The notes: generated by a model not told the origin, from the sequence alone. A DNA stretch of 62,780 nt from Brevibacterium sp. HMSC07C04 (GCF_001815905.1 NZ_KV823253.1:1-62780); one strand, 5' to 3'; shown: positions 7,586 through 17,706, numbered from the stretch's first letter. Numbers and translations are program-made.

Positions 7586-10500
7586 ATGTCTGACGCTTCG
7601 TCTTCACACCCGGGTTCCCGCCGCGCTTCGCGCCGCCGCGGGAAGCGTCGCTCTGATCGCGGCAGCGCTGCTGAACGCGCCGAAAGCACACAGCGGCTGC
7701 GCCAGGCGCGCTCGCGGACCCAACTGCACATTGAGTATCCGGACGAACTTCCCGTCAGCAGCCGCCGCGACGACATCGCGCGGGCCATCAAAGACAACCA
7801 GGTTGTCGTTGTGGCCGGTGAAACCGGTTCGGGGAAAACCACTCAGCTGCCGAAGATCCTGCTGGAGCTCGGCTACGGCATCAACGGGCTGATAGGACAC
7901 ACTCAGCCGCGGCGCATTGCCGCCCGCTCCGTTGCAGCTCGACTGGCAGAAGAGACCCTCACCGAACTCGGTGAGGGAGTCGGCTATCAGGTGCGCTTCA
8001 CCTCGGACGTTGTTGATGCCACCCGCGTGAAGGTCATGACCGACGGTATTCTCCTGGCCGAACTCCAGCACGACAAGCGTCTGGAGGCCTATGACGCGAT
8101 CATCATCGACGAAGCCCACGAACGCAGCCTCAACATCGACTTCCTGCTGGGCTGCCTGGCCAGGCTCCTGCCGAAACGGCCTGACCTCAAGGTGATCATC
8201 ACCTCGGCCACCATCGACCCGGAGTCCTTTGCCGAGCACTTCGGAGACGCGCCGATCGTGTCGGTGTCCGGCCGCACCTACCCGGTGGAGATCCGCTACC
8301 GACCGGTTGACGAAGACTTCGCAGACGACCGCGAAGCTGACGGCGATCTGCTCGACAAAGAACAGCAGGAGCCGCGCGCCGCGGTGCCGCACGTGCCAGA
8401 CGCTGATGCGCTCATGGGCGGTCTGCTGCGAGCCGTCGACGAACTTGCCGGGGAACCACCCGGCGACATCCTCGTATTCCTGTCTGGGGAAGCAGAAATC
8501 CGCGACGCGCAGGCAGAGCTCGAAGGCCACATGCGCACCAAGCGGCGCAGCTGGGAAATCGTTCCGCTGTACGGCCGACTGTCAGCAGGGGAGCAGCAGA
8601 GAGTCTTCGCACCCCACTCGACACCCCGGATTGTTCTGGCAACCAATGTCGCCGAAACATCGTTGACGGTCCCCGGCATCAAATACGTCATCGACGGCGG
8701 TACGGCGCGCATCTCCCGCTACTCCACTCGCACCAAGGTGCAGCGGCTGCCGATCGAACCGATTTCGCAGGCCTCCGCCCGGCAGCGATCGGGCCGCTCC
8801 GGCCGCACCAGCAGCGGCATTGCCATCCGGCTGTACTCGGAGGGCGAATTCGACGCCCGGCCCGAATACACGGATCCGGAGATCCTGCGCACCAACCTCG
8901 CCAGTGTGCTGCTCATGATGGCGCAGCTGGGCTTTGTGCGCACCGAAAAGGACATCCTCGATTTTCCGTTCCTCACCCCACCGGAACCGCGGGCAGTCAA
9001 AAACGGCAAGAACGCACTCGTCGAGCTCGGCGCGCTGCGCGAAGCCGGCGGCACCCTCACCCTGACAAAACTCGGCCGCACACTAGCCGCACTGCCGCTG
9101 GACCCCCGGCTGGCGCGTATGGTGCTCGCCGGGATCGAGGCGGGGGTTGGCCCGGAAACCGCAGTCATCGTGGCCTTCCTGTCGAGTCAGGACCCGCGCG
9201 AACGCCCCACGGAACAGCGGCAGGAAGCAGACGAAAAGCACAAGCGCTTCCACCATCCGACCTCCGATTTCCTGTCAGTGCTGCGCCTGTGGAACTACGT
9301 GCAGCGCAGATCTGATGAGCTTTCAACCTCGAAGTTCAAAAAGCTGTGCAAGTCCGAGTTCATCCACTTTGTGCGGGTGCGCGAATGGCAGGACCTCGTC
9401 CACCAGATCCGCCAGATGCTGGGCAACATCGGCAAACACATCGACAAGCCCGGAAGTGAACTCGGCACCAGGCCCAGTGAGACCGGGCAGCCAGATGCCC
9501 ACCGCGGCCGCCGCAAGAAGCGCTTGGCGAACAGGCGCGGGCCCTACACGGCAACGGAACAGGCCGTGCACGAAAGCCTGCTCACCGGCATGCTCGACAC
9601 GATCGGTGCGCGTACCGTTGAGGGCAAGGACTACATCGGCACCCGCGGCACCAAGTTCAGGATCTTTCCCGGATCCGGCGTATTCGGCGCCAATCCGGAC
9701 TTCGTCATGGCCGCTGAGCTCGTTGAGACCTCCAGACTGTGGGCCCGCACCGTCGCCGCAGTAGAACCCGAGTGGATTGTCCGCGCAGCCGGTGACCTCA
9801 TCACCCACAGCTACTCAGAGCCCCACTGGTCATCCCGCTCAGCAGCAGCCCTGGCGTACGACAGGATGAGCCTCTACGGGGTGCCGCTGATCTCAGACGC
9901 GCGCATCAACTACGGCAGAATCGACAGGGAAGCCGCACGCGATCTGTTCATCCGCCACGCGCTCATAGAAGGCGACTGGAACGAAAAACACGCCTTTGCC
10001 GCTCACAACGCCCAGGCCCTGGAAAAGGCCGAAGCGCTCGCCAGCCGCCTGCGCGACCGCCGACTGCTCGCTGAAGACGACGTCCTGTTTGAGTTCTATG
10101 ACGAACGTCTGCCGGGCAATATTGTGTCCGCCGGGCACTTCAACAGCTGGTGGAAGCACAAACGGGCCGAAGAGCCCGACTTCCTCAACATCGACCCGAA
10201 TTCGCTGCTGGCCGCTGACGGGACCGACCTTGCAAGCGCTGCCGACGACTACCCGCTGCAGGTGCACCTGGCCGACGGCAGCAGCGTGCGCCTCAGCTAC
10301 GCCTATGAACCCGGATCCCGCCGCGACGGAGTGACCGTGTTCCTCAGCCCCGCACAGCTGCGCAGCGTCGATGCCGACGATTTTTCCTGGCAGGTGCCGG
10401 GACTGCGCCTGGAGTACATCACGGCACTCATCCGCTCCCTGCCGAAGGCCAAAAGAACCTACTTCGTCCCGGCACCCGATGTTGCCGCTGACATCCTCGC

Positions 10501-11767
10501 AGCCGTTCAAGGGCCGGAAGACGACACGCGCCTGCTGGCACGCCCAGCAGGCCGCGCCCTCGAAGCGCTGGCCGCCGAACTCACTGCCCGCGCCGGCGGA
10601 GGCGGACTCATGGACCGCGTGCCGATCACCGTCACACCGGATGACTTCGACCTTGCCCGGCTGCCGTCCCACCTGCGGATGAGCTTCGTCATCCGCCGCG
10701 GCAGAAAAACCCTCGCAAGCGGAGAAAGCCTCGCGGAACTTCAGCAGCAGGCAAAAAACGCAGATGCGGAAGCCGACAGGCAGACCACCCCCGCCCCTGC
10801 CGCCCCCGCCCACACGACCAAGGCGAAGACGAAGACCGCGGTGCCGGCGCCTCGGCAGGGGATCCGAGGTTGGGACTTCGGTGCCTTCCCCCAGCCGGTC
10901 GAAGCTGACGGCCGCCGATACTTCCCCGCACTGGTCGACGAGGGAACCTCGGTGACGCTGCGCTATTCAGCAGACCAGACGTGGGCGCACCAGACGACGA
11001 TTCTCGGAGTCACCCGGCTGTTGAGCCTCAACCAGAAAGAAGCCGCCCGATACTGCCAAGACGGCCTCGACAACACCGCAAAGCTTGTGCTGGGCGCCCG
11101 CCGAACCAAGGACTCCGACCCGCTGGAAGACGCGGTTTTCACCGCCGTCGGCCGGGTGGTGCGCACCGCGCAGTGCCTGAACCGCGCCGACGCACCGGCC
11201 TCACCCGGCAGCGGTGACCACCCCCGAACAGAGGAAGAGTACAAAGCCCTTCAGCGCGAAACGGCCGGTCGAATCACCGGCGAACTTGACAGGGTCTACC
11301 AGGCTCTGACCCGAACCTACACGCTCGCAGCCGATATTGAGCGGACAATCAAAAACACCCGCTCGCTGAGCGTGCTCGCCTCCGTCGCAGACGAACAGAC
11401 CCACCTGGCGAGACTCCTGCGCCCGGGCTTTTTGACTACGGTCGCACCGGACTGGGTTATGCGCATGCCCGCCTACCTCGAAGCCGCCCAGAATCGCATG
11501 GACAAACTCGGAACACAGGCCAGCCGCGACCGCCAGTTCATGGACCGAATCGAACGGGTGTGCGCCCAGATTGATGAAAAAATCGACCGCGCGCTCGGCA
11601 GCGCGGCAAGGGAAGACGCTGCGCGCTTCAGCGCTGTTCTGCCCGCCGAATGGCAGCAGATTCTGTGGGACGTCGAAGAGCTGCGGGTATCACTGTGGGC
11701 ACCCCACATTGGAACCGCGCACACAGTATCCGAACAGCGGATCGCCAAAGCGCTGGCAAAACTGTAG
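7586..11767 (+). CDS. hrpA: ATP-dependent RNA helicase HrpA (DEAH box)
   Basis: A 1393-residue DEAH-box helicase acting on RNA or stalled ribosomes. Walker A GETGSGKTTQ, DEAH in IIDEAHERS, SAT motif, and the helicase C motifs (TNVAETSLTVPG, QRSGRSGR) lie in the first half; then come HA2/OB-fold regions and a long C-terminal DUF3418-type domain, all typical of full-length HrpA. A basic Ser/Arg-rich N-terminal tail precedes the core. ATG at 7586 is preferred; a TACTGT promoter box at 7571-7576 would give a leader of only a few bases. The frame is uninterrupted. Confidence 0.95.
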   Translation: MSDASSSHPGSRRASRRRGKRRSDRGSAAERAESTQRLRQARSRTQLHIEYPDELPVSSRRDDIARAIKDNQVVVVAGETGSGKTTQLPKILLELGYGINGLIGHTQPRRIAARSVAARLAEETLTELGEGVGYQVRFTSDVVDATRVKVMTDGILLAELQHDKRLEAYDAIIIDEAHERSLNIDFLLGCLARLLPKRPDLKVIITSATIDPESFAEHFGDAPIVSVSGRTYPVEIRYRPVDEDFADDREADGDLLDKEQQEPRAAVPHVPDADALMGGLLRAVDELAGEPPGDILVFLSGEAEIRDAQAELEGHMRTKRRSWEIVPLYGRLSAGEQQRVFAPHSTPRIVLATNVAETSLTVPGIKYVIDGGTARISRYSTRTKVQRLPIEPISQASARQRSGRSGRTSSGIAIRLYSEGEFDARPEYTDPEILRTNLASVLLMMAQLGFVRTEKDILDFPFLTPPEPRAVKNGKNALVELGALREAGGTLTLTKLGRTLAALPLDPRLARMVLAGIEAGVGPETAVIVAFLSSQDPRERPTEQRQEADEKHKRFHHPTSDFLSVLRLWNYVQRRSDELSTSKFKKLCKSEFIHFVRVREWQDLVHQIRQMLGNIGKHIDKPGSELGTRPSETGQPDAHRGRRKKRLANRRGPYTATEQAVHESLLTGMLDTIGARTVEGKDYIGTRGTKFRIFPGSGVFGANPDFVMAAELVETSRLWARTVAAVEPEWIVRAAGDLITHSYSEPHWSSRSAAALAYDRMSLYGVPLISDARINYGRIDREAARDLFIRHALIEGDWNEKHAFAAHNAQALEKAEALASRLRDRRLLAEDDVLFEFYDERLPGNIVSAGHFNSWWKHKRAEEPDFLNIDPNSLLAADGTDLASAADDYPLQVHLADGSSVRLSYAYEPGSRRDGVTVFLSPAQLRSVDADDFSWQVPGLRLEYITALIRSLPKAKRTYFVPAPDVAADILAAVQGPEDDTRLLARPAGRALEALAAELTARAGGGGLMDRVPITVTPDDFDLARLPSHLRMSFVIRRGRKTLASGESLAELQQQAKNADAEADRQTTPAPAAPAHTTKAKTKTAVPAPRQGIRGWDFGAFPQPVEADGRRYFPALVDEGTSVTLRYSADQTWAHQTTILGVTRLLSLNQKEAARYCQDGLDNTAKLVLGARRTKDSDPLEDAVFTAVGRVVRTAQCLNRADAPASPGSGDHPRTEEEYKALQRETAGRITGELDRVYQALTRTYTLAADIERTIKNTRSLSVLASVADEQTHLARLLRPGFLTTVAPDWVMRMPAYLEAAQNRMDKLGTQASRDRQFMDRIERVCAQIDEKIDRALGSAAREDAARFSAVLPAEWQQILWDVEELRVSLWAPHIGTAHTVSEQRIAKALAKL

Positions 11768-11829
11768 GCGGACCCGGGCAAGCCCAGCGGCTCCGCAGGG
11801 GAGGCCGGTGGTCGGCGGCGCCTCGTGAG

Positions 11830-12216
11830 TCAGATGTAGAACAGGATCCAGGAAGCCGGGAAGACCGCGGCGGTGCAGACCGCCGCAATCGCCCAGCGGA
11901 TGCGCTTTTTGTCGCCTTTGCGAGTCAGTGCTATCCAATAGACGATGATCGTGGCCGCCGTCATCAGCCAACCGGCGGAAGCCAAAAACCACATGCCCAG
12001 CAGCTGGCTGTTGGGCACGCCCAGCTGCTGCATGGGCTGCATGAAGTGCGCGGCCATCAGCGACATGCTGATGCTCAGCACACACAGTGCCGCAGATACG
12101 ACCGCCGAGGCGATGAATACCCACAGCGTCTGCCGACCGTGCTTGACGGGACGTGCCGCCACCGAATACTCGGCACTGTCGGTGCGCTGTCTGCTGGTTC
12201 TGTTCCTCTTGGCCAC
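11830..12216 (-). CDS. Small integral membrane protein, function unknown
   Basis: 128 residues: a basic, Arg/Lys-rich cytoplasmic N-terminus, then three strongly hydrophobic helices, the last at the C-terminus. No family recognised. The GTG start at 12216 lies exactly six bases after a TAGGAT promoter box, so the mRNA is probably leaderless. It is divergent from prfC with only 80 bases between starts and converges on hrpA. Confidence 0.7.
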   Translation of the reverse strand: MAKRNRTSRQRTDSAEYSVAARPVKHGRQTLWVFIASAVVSAALCVLSISMSLMAAHFMQPMQQLGVPNSQLLGMWFLASAGWLMTAATIIVYWIALTRKGDKKRIRWAIAAVCTAAVFPASWILFYI

Positions 12217-12222
12217 GGCACC

Positions 12223-12228
12223 ATCCTA
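12223..12228 (-). promoter_or_regulatory. -10 box of the 12216 gene (leaderless)
   Basis: TAGGAT on the minus strand followed by six bases and GTG. The back-to-back prfC promoter shares this 80-base interval. Confidence 0.6.
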
Positions 12229-12284
12229 CGGAAAACGGTACGAGGCGCAGCCGACCTTCCGCGGCAGCCCCCAGCGGGCTGTCC

Positions 12285-12290
12285 TAGACT
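12285..12290 (+). promoter_or_regulatory. -10 box of prfC (leaderless)
   Basis: TAGACT ends six bases before the prfC GTG, placing the expected transcription start on or next to the start codon. No ribosome binding site is visible upstream, which fits a leaderless mRNA. Confidence 0.65.
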
Positions 12291-12296
12291 GGCCGA

Positions 12297-13880
12297 GTGA
12301 CTCCGACCCCGCAGACCATCCGCGAAGAAGCCGCCCGACGGCGCACATTCGCCGTCATTGCCCACCCGGACGCCGGCAAATCAACGCTGACCGAAGCGCT
12401 CGCACTGCACGCCCGCGCCATCGGCCAGGCCGGCGCCACCCACGGCAAAGCCGGCCGCCGCGCCACCGTGTCCGACTGGATGCAGATGGAACAGGACCGC
12501 GGAATTTCGATTTCATCCGCCGCGCTGCAGTTTGAATACCGCGACTGCGTGGTCAACCTCATCGACACCCCCGGACACGCCGACTTCTCAGAAGACACCT
12601 ACCGGGTGCTGTCATCCGTCGACTGCGCGATCATGCTGGTAGACGCCGCAAAGGGAATGGAAGAGCAGACCATGAAGCTCTTCGAAGTCTGCTCTCACCG
12701 CAGCATCCCCATCATGACGGTCATCAACAAGTGGGATCGCCCCGGCTTGGAGTCGCTGGAGCTCATGGACGAGATCCAGCAGAAGACCGGTATGCTGCCC
12801 ACCCCGCTCACGTGGCCCGTCGGCGATTCCGGTGACTTCCGCGGCGTGCTTGACCGCGAAACGGGGGAGTACACCAAGTTCACTCGCACCGACGGCGGGG
12901 CGACGATCGCGGGGTCTGAAACCATGGCCCCTGGGCGAGCCGAAGAAGTTGAAGGCGATGTGTGGACAACAGCGGTCGAAGAATCTGAGCTGCTGGAACT
13001 GGAAGAGCAGAACTTCGACTACGACGAGTTCCGGGCGGGCAAGCACACCCCGGTGATGTTTGCATCGGCCGTTCTCAACTTCGGTGTGGCCAAAATCCTC
13101 GACACGCTGATCGACCGGGCACCCTCGGCTGAGCCCCGCCTGGACCGCAACGGCCAACCGCGCCCCGTCGAAGCGCCGTTCTCCGGCTTCGTGTTCAAAG
13201 TGCAGGCTGGAATGGACCGCAACCACCGCGACCTGCTGGCCTATATTCGCGTCTGCTCCGGTGTTTTCGAACGCGGCATGGTCGTCACCCACGCTGAAAC
13301 CAAGAAGCCGTTTGCAACCAAACACGCCCAGCACGTATTCGGCCGCGACCGCGACTCCGTGGAAACCGCCTATCCCGGCGATGTTGTGGGCCTGGTCAAC
13401 GCATCGGCCCTGCGCGTCGGCGACAGCCTCTACGTCGACGAAGCCGTGCAGTTCCCGCCGATCCCGTCCTTCAGTCCGGAGCACTTCATGGTCATCCGCG
13501 CGAAAGACCCCTCGAAGTACAAGCAGTTCCGCCGCGGCATCGACCAGCTCGACCACGAAGGCGTCATCCAGGTGCTGCGCTCCGACCTGCGCGGAGACCA
13601 AGCGCCGGTGCTCGGAGCCGTGGGCCCCATCCAGTTCGAAGTCGTCGAAGACCGCATGGTCAGCGAATTCAATTCACCGTGCAGGCTGGAGTCCCTGCCG
13701 TACACGCTGGCCCGCCGCACAGTGAAAGACGATATTCCGAAACTGGCCAAAGAGCGCAGCGTCGAAGTGCTCGAACGCTCCGACGGCACGCTGCTGGCAC
13801 TGTTCTCCGACCGGTGGCGCCTGGGCGGAGTGGAAAGGGAAAACCCCGGCATCACGCTTGAGCCCCTCGTTGTCACCTGA
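12297..13880 (+). CDS. prfC: Peptide chain release factor 3
   Basis: A 527-residue translational GTPase that recycles RF1/RF2 from the ribosome after termination. G1 AHPDAGKST (near residue 22), the switch region with RGISI, G3 DTPGHADF, and G4 NKWD are all present, followed by the domain II and III arrangement and a length typical of RF3. It starts with GTG behind a leaderless promoter and ends about 120 bases before the ino1 ATG/GTG region. No anomaly seen. Confidence 0.96.
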   Translation: MTPTPQTIREEAARRRTFAVIAHPDAGKSTLTEALALHARAIGQAGATHGKAGRRATVSDWMQMEQDRGISISSAALQFEYRDCVVNLIDTPGHADFSEDTYRVLSSVDCAIMLVDAAKGMEEQTMKLFEVCSHRSIPIMTVINKWDRPGLESLELMDEIQQKTGMLPTPLTWPVGDSGDFRGVLDRETGEYTKFTRTDGGATIAGSETMAPGRAEEVEGDVWTTAVEESELLELEEQNFDYDEFRAGKHTPVMFASAVLNFGVAKILDTLIDRAPSAEPRLDRNGQPRPVEAPFSGFVFKVQAGMDRNHRDLLAYIRVCSGVFERGMVVTHAETKKPFATKHAQHVFGRDRDSVETAYPGDVVGLVNASALRVGDSLYVDEAVQFPPIPSFSPEHFMVIRAKDPSKYKQFRRGIDQLDHEGVIQVLRSDLRGDQAPVLGAVGPIQFEVVEDRMVSEFNSPCRLESLPYTLARRTVKDDIPKLAKERSVEVLERSDGTLLALFSDRWRLGGVERENPGITLEPLVVT

Positions 13881-13909
13881 CCGTCTGCGAGCGCATCGCG
13901 GCGGGGGTT

Positions 13910-13970
13910 TAGAATAGGTCGTCGGGCAGTGTTAAGTCCTGATCGCGTGGCTGCGCTTAGGACTCTGCCC
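13910..13970 (+). promoter_or_regulatory. ino1 promoter and structured 5' leader
   Basis: TAGAAT at 13910-13915 is a good -10 box; transcription would begin near 13922. Directly there a two-part hairpin can form: GGGCAG (13924-13929) with CTGCCC (13965-13970), and AGTCCT (13935-13940) with AGGACT (13959-13964), separated by a 5-base bulge on one side only. The hairpin would form the extreme 5' end of the mRNA, followed by a spacer and the AAGGAG ribosome binding site. Confidence 0.6.
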
Positions 13971-14002
13971 GCAGTCATTTCTGCAATAAGGAGCTAGCAC
14001 AA

Positions 14003-15088
14003 GTGGGAAACACGTCGATCCGCGTAGCAGTCGCGGGCCTGGGAAACTGCGCAACGTCACTCATTGAGGGCGTTGAATACTACAAGGACGCAGATCCCGA
14101 ATCGAAGGTTCCGGGCCTCATGCACGTGCAGTTCGGCGACTACCACATCAGCGATATCGAATTCGCCGCGGCTTTCGACGTCGACGCTGACAAGGTCGGC
14201 AAGGACATCTCCGAAGCTGCTTACTCCAGCCAGAACCACACCATCAAGATCACCGACATCCCTCACACCGGGGTGGAAGTGCAGCGCGGCCCGACCCTCG
14301 ACGGGCTTGGCAAGTACTACCGCGAAACCATCACCGAATCCGACGCCGAACCCGTCGACGTTGCGCAGGCTCTGCGTGATGCCAAGATCGACGTTCTCGT
14401 GTGCTATCTGCCCGTCGGCTCGCAGAAGGCCGTCGAACACTACGCGCAGGCGGCAATCGACGCGAAGGTCGCCTTCGTCAACGCCCTGCCGGTGTTCATT
14501 GCCGGAACCAAAGAATGGGACGACAAGTTCAAAGAGGCGGGCGTGCCGATCGTCGGCGATGACATCAAGAGCCAGATCGGTGCGACCATCACCCACCGCG
14601 TCATGGCCCGCCTGTTCGAAGAGCGCGGCGTCATCCTCGACCGCACCTACCAGCTCAACGTCGGCGGCAACATGGACTTCAAGAACATGCTCGAACGCGA
14701 GCGCCTGGAGTCCAAGAAGATCTCAAAGACCCAGGCGGTCACCTCGAACACCTCGGCTGAACTTGCTGAGCGCGACGTGCACATCGGACCTTCGGACTAC
14801 GTGGGCTGGCTGGACGACCGCAAATGGGCATTCGTCCGCCTGGAGGGCCGGAACTTCGGAGACGCCCCGGTGTCTTTGGAATACAAGCTAGAAGTGTGGG
14901 ACTCGCCGAACTCCGCAGGCGTCATCATCGACGCCGTGCGCGCTGCCAAGATCGGTCTGGACAGGGGGATCGGCGGTGCGCTCATTTCGGCGTCGTCGTA
15001 CTTCATGAAGTCCCCGCCGCACCAGCAGAACGACCAAGCCGCACACGCGGCCGTTGAAGCCTTCATTGCCGGCGAAGCCGACAGCTGA
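14003..15088 (+). CDS. ino1: Inositol-3-phosphate synthase
   Basis: 361 residues, the actinobacterial myo-inositol-1-phosphate synthase that converts glucose-6-phosphate to inositol phosphate, needed for phosphatidylinositol, lipoglycans and mycothiol. The N-terminal NAD-binding turn ([14 protein letters not shown]) and the conserved core with [12 protein letters not shown] and the SNTSAE-like region near residue 250 are present; length matches actinobacterial orthologues. GTG start with AAGGAG about ten bases upstream. The structured leader suggests post-transcriptional or attenuation control. Two oxidoreductase genes follow in the same direction. Confidence 0.95.
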   Translation: MGNTSIRVAVAGLGNCATSLIEGVEYYKDADPESKVPGLMHVQFGDYHISDIEFAAAFDVDADKVGKDISEAAYSSQNHTIKITDIPHTGVEVQRGPTLDGLGKYYRETITESDAEPVDVAQALRDAKIDVLVCYLPVGSQKAVEHYAQAAIDAKVAFVNALPVFIAGTKEWDDKFKEAGVPIVGDDIKSQIGATITHRVMARLFEERGVILDRTYQLNVGGNMDFKNMLERERLESKKISKTQAVTSNTSAELAERDVHIGPSDYVGWLDDRKWAFVRLEGRNFGDAPVSLEYKLEVWDSPNSAGVIIDAVRAAKIGLDRGIGGALISASSYFMKSPPHQQNDQAAHAAVEAFIAGEADS

Positions 15089-15129
15089 TCAGCAAAGCAC
15101 ACACAGAACACTCCGAGGAGAGGTAGTCA

Positions 15130-16329
15130 ATGCACGTCATCGTAGTCGGAGCCGGATTCGTCGGGCTCTCCAGCGCACTTCACCTGGCCGATCAGGGCTG
15201 TGATGTGACCGTTCTGGAGCGCAGCGGCGTAGCCGCCGGATCCAGCTGGGGCAACGCCGGCTTCGTTGTTCCGCCGATGACGAAGCCGCTCGCGGCTCCC
15301 GGCGCGTGGGTCAACGGCTTCGACATGATGCTGAACAAGGACGCACCGCTGTCCATGCCTCAGCCGTTCTCGCCGCGCCTGGCGCTGTTCTTGGCGAAGT
15401 TCGCATCCCAGATGACGAAGAAGCGCTACGCCGCTTCGGTGCGCGCCGAAGCCCCCGCCCTCAAAGACGCCTTCGCGGCCTTTGGCCGAATGGAAGAGCT
15501 CGGCGTGAAGGCTTCGCTGACGCGTGCCACTTTCACGATGGGCTTTGAATCTGCTGACGGCCTCGAAGGGCTCAAAGCGGGCATGGCAGAAAGCAACGCG
15601 GTCGGCCTCGAAGGCGAAGTCGACGTTGTATCCCCGGACGTCCTGCCGTTCTTCTCCGACAAGATCTCCCATGCCGCCCAGGTGCGCGACCAGGCATACA
15701 TCGATCCGCCCGCCTATATGGAGGCGCTTGCTGAAGCCTGCCGTACGGCCGGTGTGAACATCATCGAAGACGCCGACGTCGTGTCCGGATATGAAGGCGA
15801 CACTGGCGTTGGGCTCGTTGATCGCAAGGGCCGTTCCTATAGCGGCGATGCCGTTGTCGTAGCCGCCGGCGTGTGGTCGGATGACCTGCTGGAAACTCTC
15901 CACGGCAAGAAGGCGCGGATCGGCATGGCTGCAGGCCGCGGCTACTCGTTCACCGCCTCGGTCGACCCCGAGTTCCTGCCGACCGAACCGGTTCGCTTCC
16001 CTTCCGTGAGCGTTGTCGTCACCCCCTATCGCGGCCGCGTGCGCGTGGGCGGAACCATGGAGTTCCTGCCGGCGGACGCCCCGATGAACCCTGCGCGCAT
16101 CGACTCCATCAAAAAGGCGCTGCGCCCGCTGGTCCGCGGCATCGACCTGGAGAACACCACCGACCACTGGATGGGTCCCCGCCCGGTCAGCCCGGATGGC
16201 AGCGAACGCGTCGAAGCCGTATCGCGGCGCACCTTTGTGGCGTCCGGCCACGGCATGTGGGGGATCACGCTCGGCCCGCGGGCCGGTGAGATCATCGCCA
16301 AGCTCGTCACGGACCGGCTCGGCCGCTGA
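15130..16329 (+). CDS. FAD-dependent oxidoreductase, DadA/glycine oxidase type (copy 1)
   Basis: A 399-residue flavoprotein of the DAO/DadA superfamily. The N-terminus has the dinucleotide-binding GAGFVGLSSALHLA motif, then VLERSGVAAGSSWGNAG, a family hallmark; the C-terminus has GHGMWGI followed by GPRAGE, the second FAD contact. Such enzymes oxidise D-amino acids, glycine or proline-like substrates. Strong GAGGAG ribosome binding site. It starts 41 bases after ino1 and is followed by a close paralogue. The substrate is not deducible; D-amino-acid dehydrogenase is the likeliest label. Confidence 0.85.
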   Translation: MHVIVVGAGFVGLSSALHLADQGCDVTVLERSGVAAGSSWGNAGFVVPPMTKPLAAPGAWVNGFDMMLNKDAPLSMPQPFSPRLALFLAKFASQMTKKRYAASVRAEAPALKDAFAAFGRMEELGVKASLTRATFTMGFESADGLEGLKAGMAESNAVGLEGEVDVVSPDVLPFFSDKISHAAQVRDQAYIDPPAYMEALAEACRTAGVNIIEDADVVSGYEGDTGVGLVDRKGRSYSGDAVVVAAGVWSDDLLETLHGKKARIGMAAGRGYSFTASVDPEFLPTEPVRFPSVSVVVTPYRGRVRVGGTMEFLPADAPMNPARIDSIKKALRPLVRGIDLENTTDHWMGPRPVSPDGSERVEAVSRRTFVASGHGMWGITLGPRAGEIIAKLVTDRLGR

Positions 16330-16388
16330 CACACTAGAATTCTCAGGGGAGAGCGTCCCCTCGCGTTCCTATAGTCAAGGAGGAGACT

Positions 16389-17588
16389 ATGACGCATGTT
16401 GCAGTAGTCGGAGCCGGAATGGTCGGCCTGGCAAGTGCACTGAACCTGGCTGACGCCGGATACGATGTGACCGTACTCGACCGCAGGGGTGTTGCCGCCG
16501 GTGCCAGCTGGGGCAACGCCGGCTTCATCTGCCCGTCGATGACCTTCCCGCTGTCGGCGCCGGGCGAATGGAAGAACGGCTTTGACGCCGTCACCAATAA
16601 AGATGCCCCGCTGGCCCTGCCGCAGCCCTTCAACCCGAAGCTGTGGAAGTTCCTCACGACGTTTGCGCTGCAGATGACCGAAACGAAGTTCAAGCGCGCA
16701 GTCGACGAGCTCGCACCGGACCTCAAAGACTCCATCGCATCTTTCGAACGTCTCAAGGACTTCGGCGTCGAAGGCAAGTTCAACCACTCCGACTTCACCG
16801 TCGGCCTGGGCTCGGAAGCTGAACTGAACCACTTCATCGAAGAAACCGGAATCAACCGCGACGCCGGTGTCCCCTCTGTCGTTGAGACTTTCGACCCGCG
16901 TGAAAAGCCGTACTTCACCGACCTCGTCACCCACGGGGCAATCGTCAAGGACCAGGCGTACATCGATCCGCCGGCCTTTGTGCAGTCGATTGCCGATGCC
17001 GCTGAGAAGCTGGGTGTGAAGATCGTGACAGATGCGGAGATCGTCACCGGCCACGTCGGTGCCGACGGTGTCGGACTGGTCGACGCTCAGGGACGCAGCT
17101 ACAGCTTCGACGGCGTCGTCATCGCTGCTGGCGTGTGGTCGGATGAACTGCTGCACAAACTGCACGGCAAGCAGGCCACTATCGGAATGGCCGCAGGCCG
17201 CGGCTATTCGTTCACCGCTCAGGTCGACCCCGAGTACCTTCCCACCACCCCGGTCTACCTGCCCACCACGCGCGTGGTCTTCACCCCCTACCGCGGCGGT
17301 GTGCGCGTGGGCGGAACCATGGAGTTCCTCGACCCGGATGCCCCGCTGCGCCCGGAGCGCATCGAATCGATGAAGCGCGTGGCCAGCAAGTACATGAAGG
17401 GCATCGACCTGGAGAACACCACCGACCACTGGGTTGGTCCTCGCCCGGTCAGCCCCACCGGTCCGCCCAAGATCGAGGCCCTGTCGCCGCGCAGCTTCGT
17501 CGCTGCAGGTCACGGCATGTGGGGAATTGCCCACGGGCCGCGTGCCGGTGAGCAGATCGCACAGATCGTCAAGCGCACCCTCAAGTGA
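16389..17588 (+). CDS. FAD-dependent oxidoreductase, DadA/glycine oxidase type (copy 2)
   Basis: Also exactly 399 residues, collinear with copy 1 throughout and sharing GAGMVGLASALNLA, GVAAGASWGNAG, the AAGRGYSFTA segment, LENTTDHW and GHGMWGI. Two stretches of nucleotide identity (33 and 29 bases) indicate tandem duplication with possible gene conversion. AAGGAGGAG precedes the ATG. A small hairpin (16345-16350 with 16356-16361) and a TAGAAT box at 16335-16340 lie in the 60-base gap, so this copy may have its own promoter. A strong terminator follows. Confidence 0.85.
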   Translation: MTHVAVVGAGMVGLASALNLADAGYDVTVLDRRGVAAGASWGNAGFICPSMTFPLSAPGEWKNGFDAVTNKDAPLALPQPFNPKLWKFLTTFALQMTETKFKRAVDELAPDLKDSIASFERLKDFGVEGKFNHSDFTVGLGSEAELNHFIEETGINRDAGVPSVVETFDPREKPYFTDLVTHGAIVKDQAYIDPPAFVQSIADAAEKLGVKIVTDAEIVTGHVGADGVGLVDAQGRSYSFDGVVIAAGVWSDELLHKLHGKQATIGMAAGRGYSFTAQVDPEYLPTTPVYLPTTRVVFTPYRGGVRVGGTMEFLDPDAPLRPERIESMKRVASKYMKGIDLENTTDHWVGPRPVSPTGPPKIEALSPRSFVAAGHGMWGIAHGPRAGEQIAQIVKRTLK

Positions 17589-17599
17589 TGCTTTTCTGA

Positions 17600-17643
17600 G
17601 TGCCGCCGCAGAATCCTCGAACAGGGGAATTCTGCGGCGGCAC
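17600..17643 (+). terminator. Terminator of the ino1-oxidoreductase region
   Basis: Perfect 15-bp stem (17600-17614 with 17629-17643), 14-base loop, followed by TTTG. It separates the oxidoreductases from the downstream membrane protein gene. Confidence 0.88.
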
Positions 17644-17706
17644 TTTGCTGTTGAAACATCACAGACTGTAAACTCCCGTGCAACGGAAGCGATAAGAAAG
17701 AGTCTC

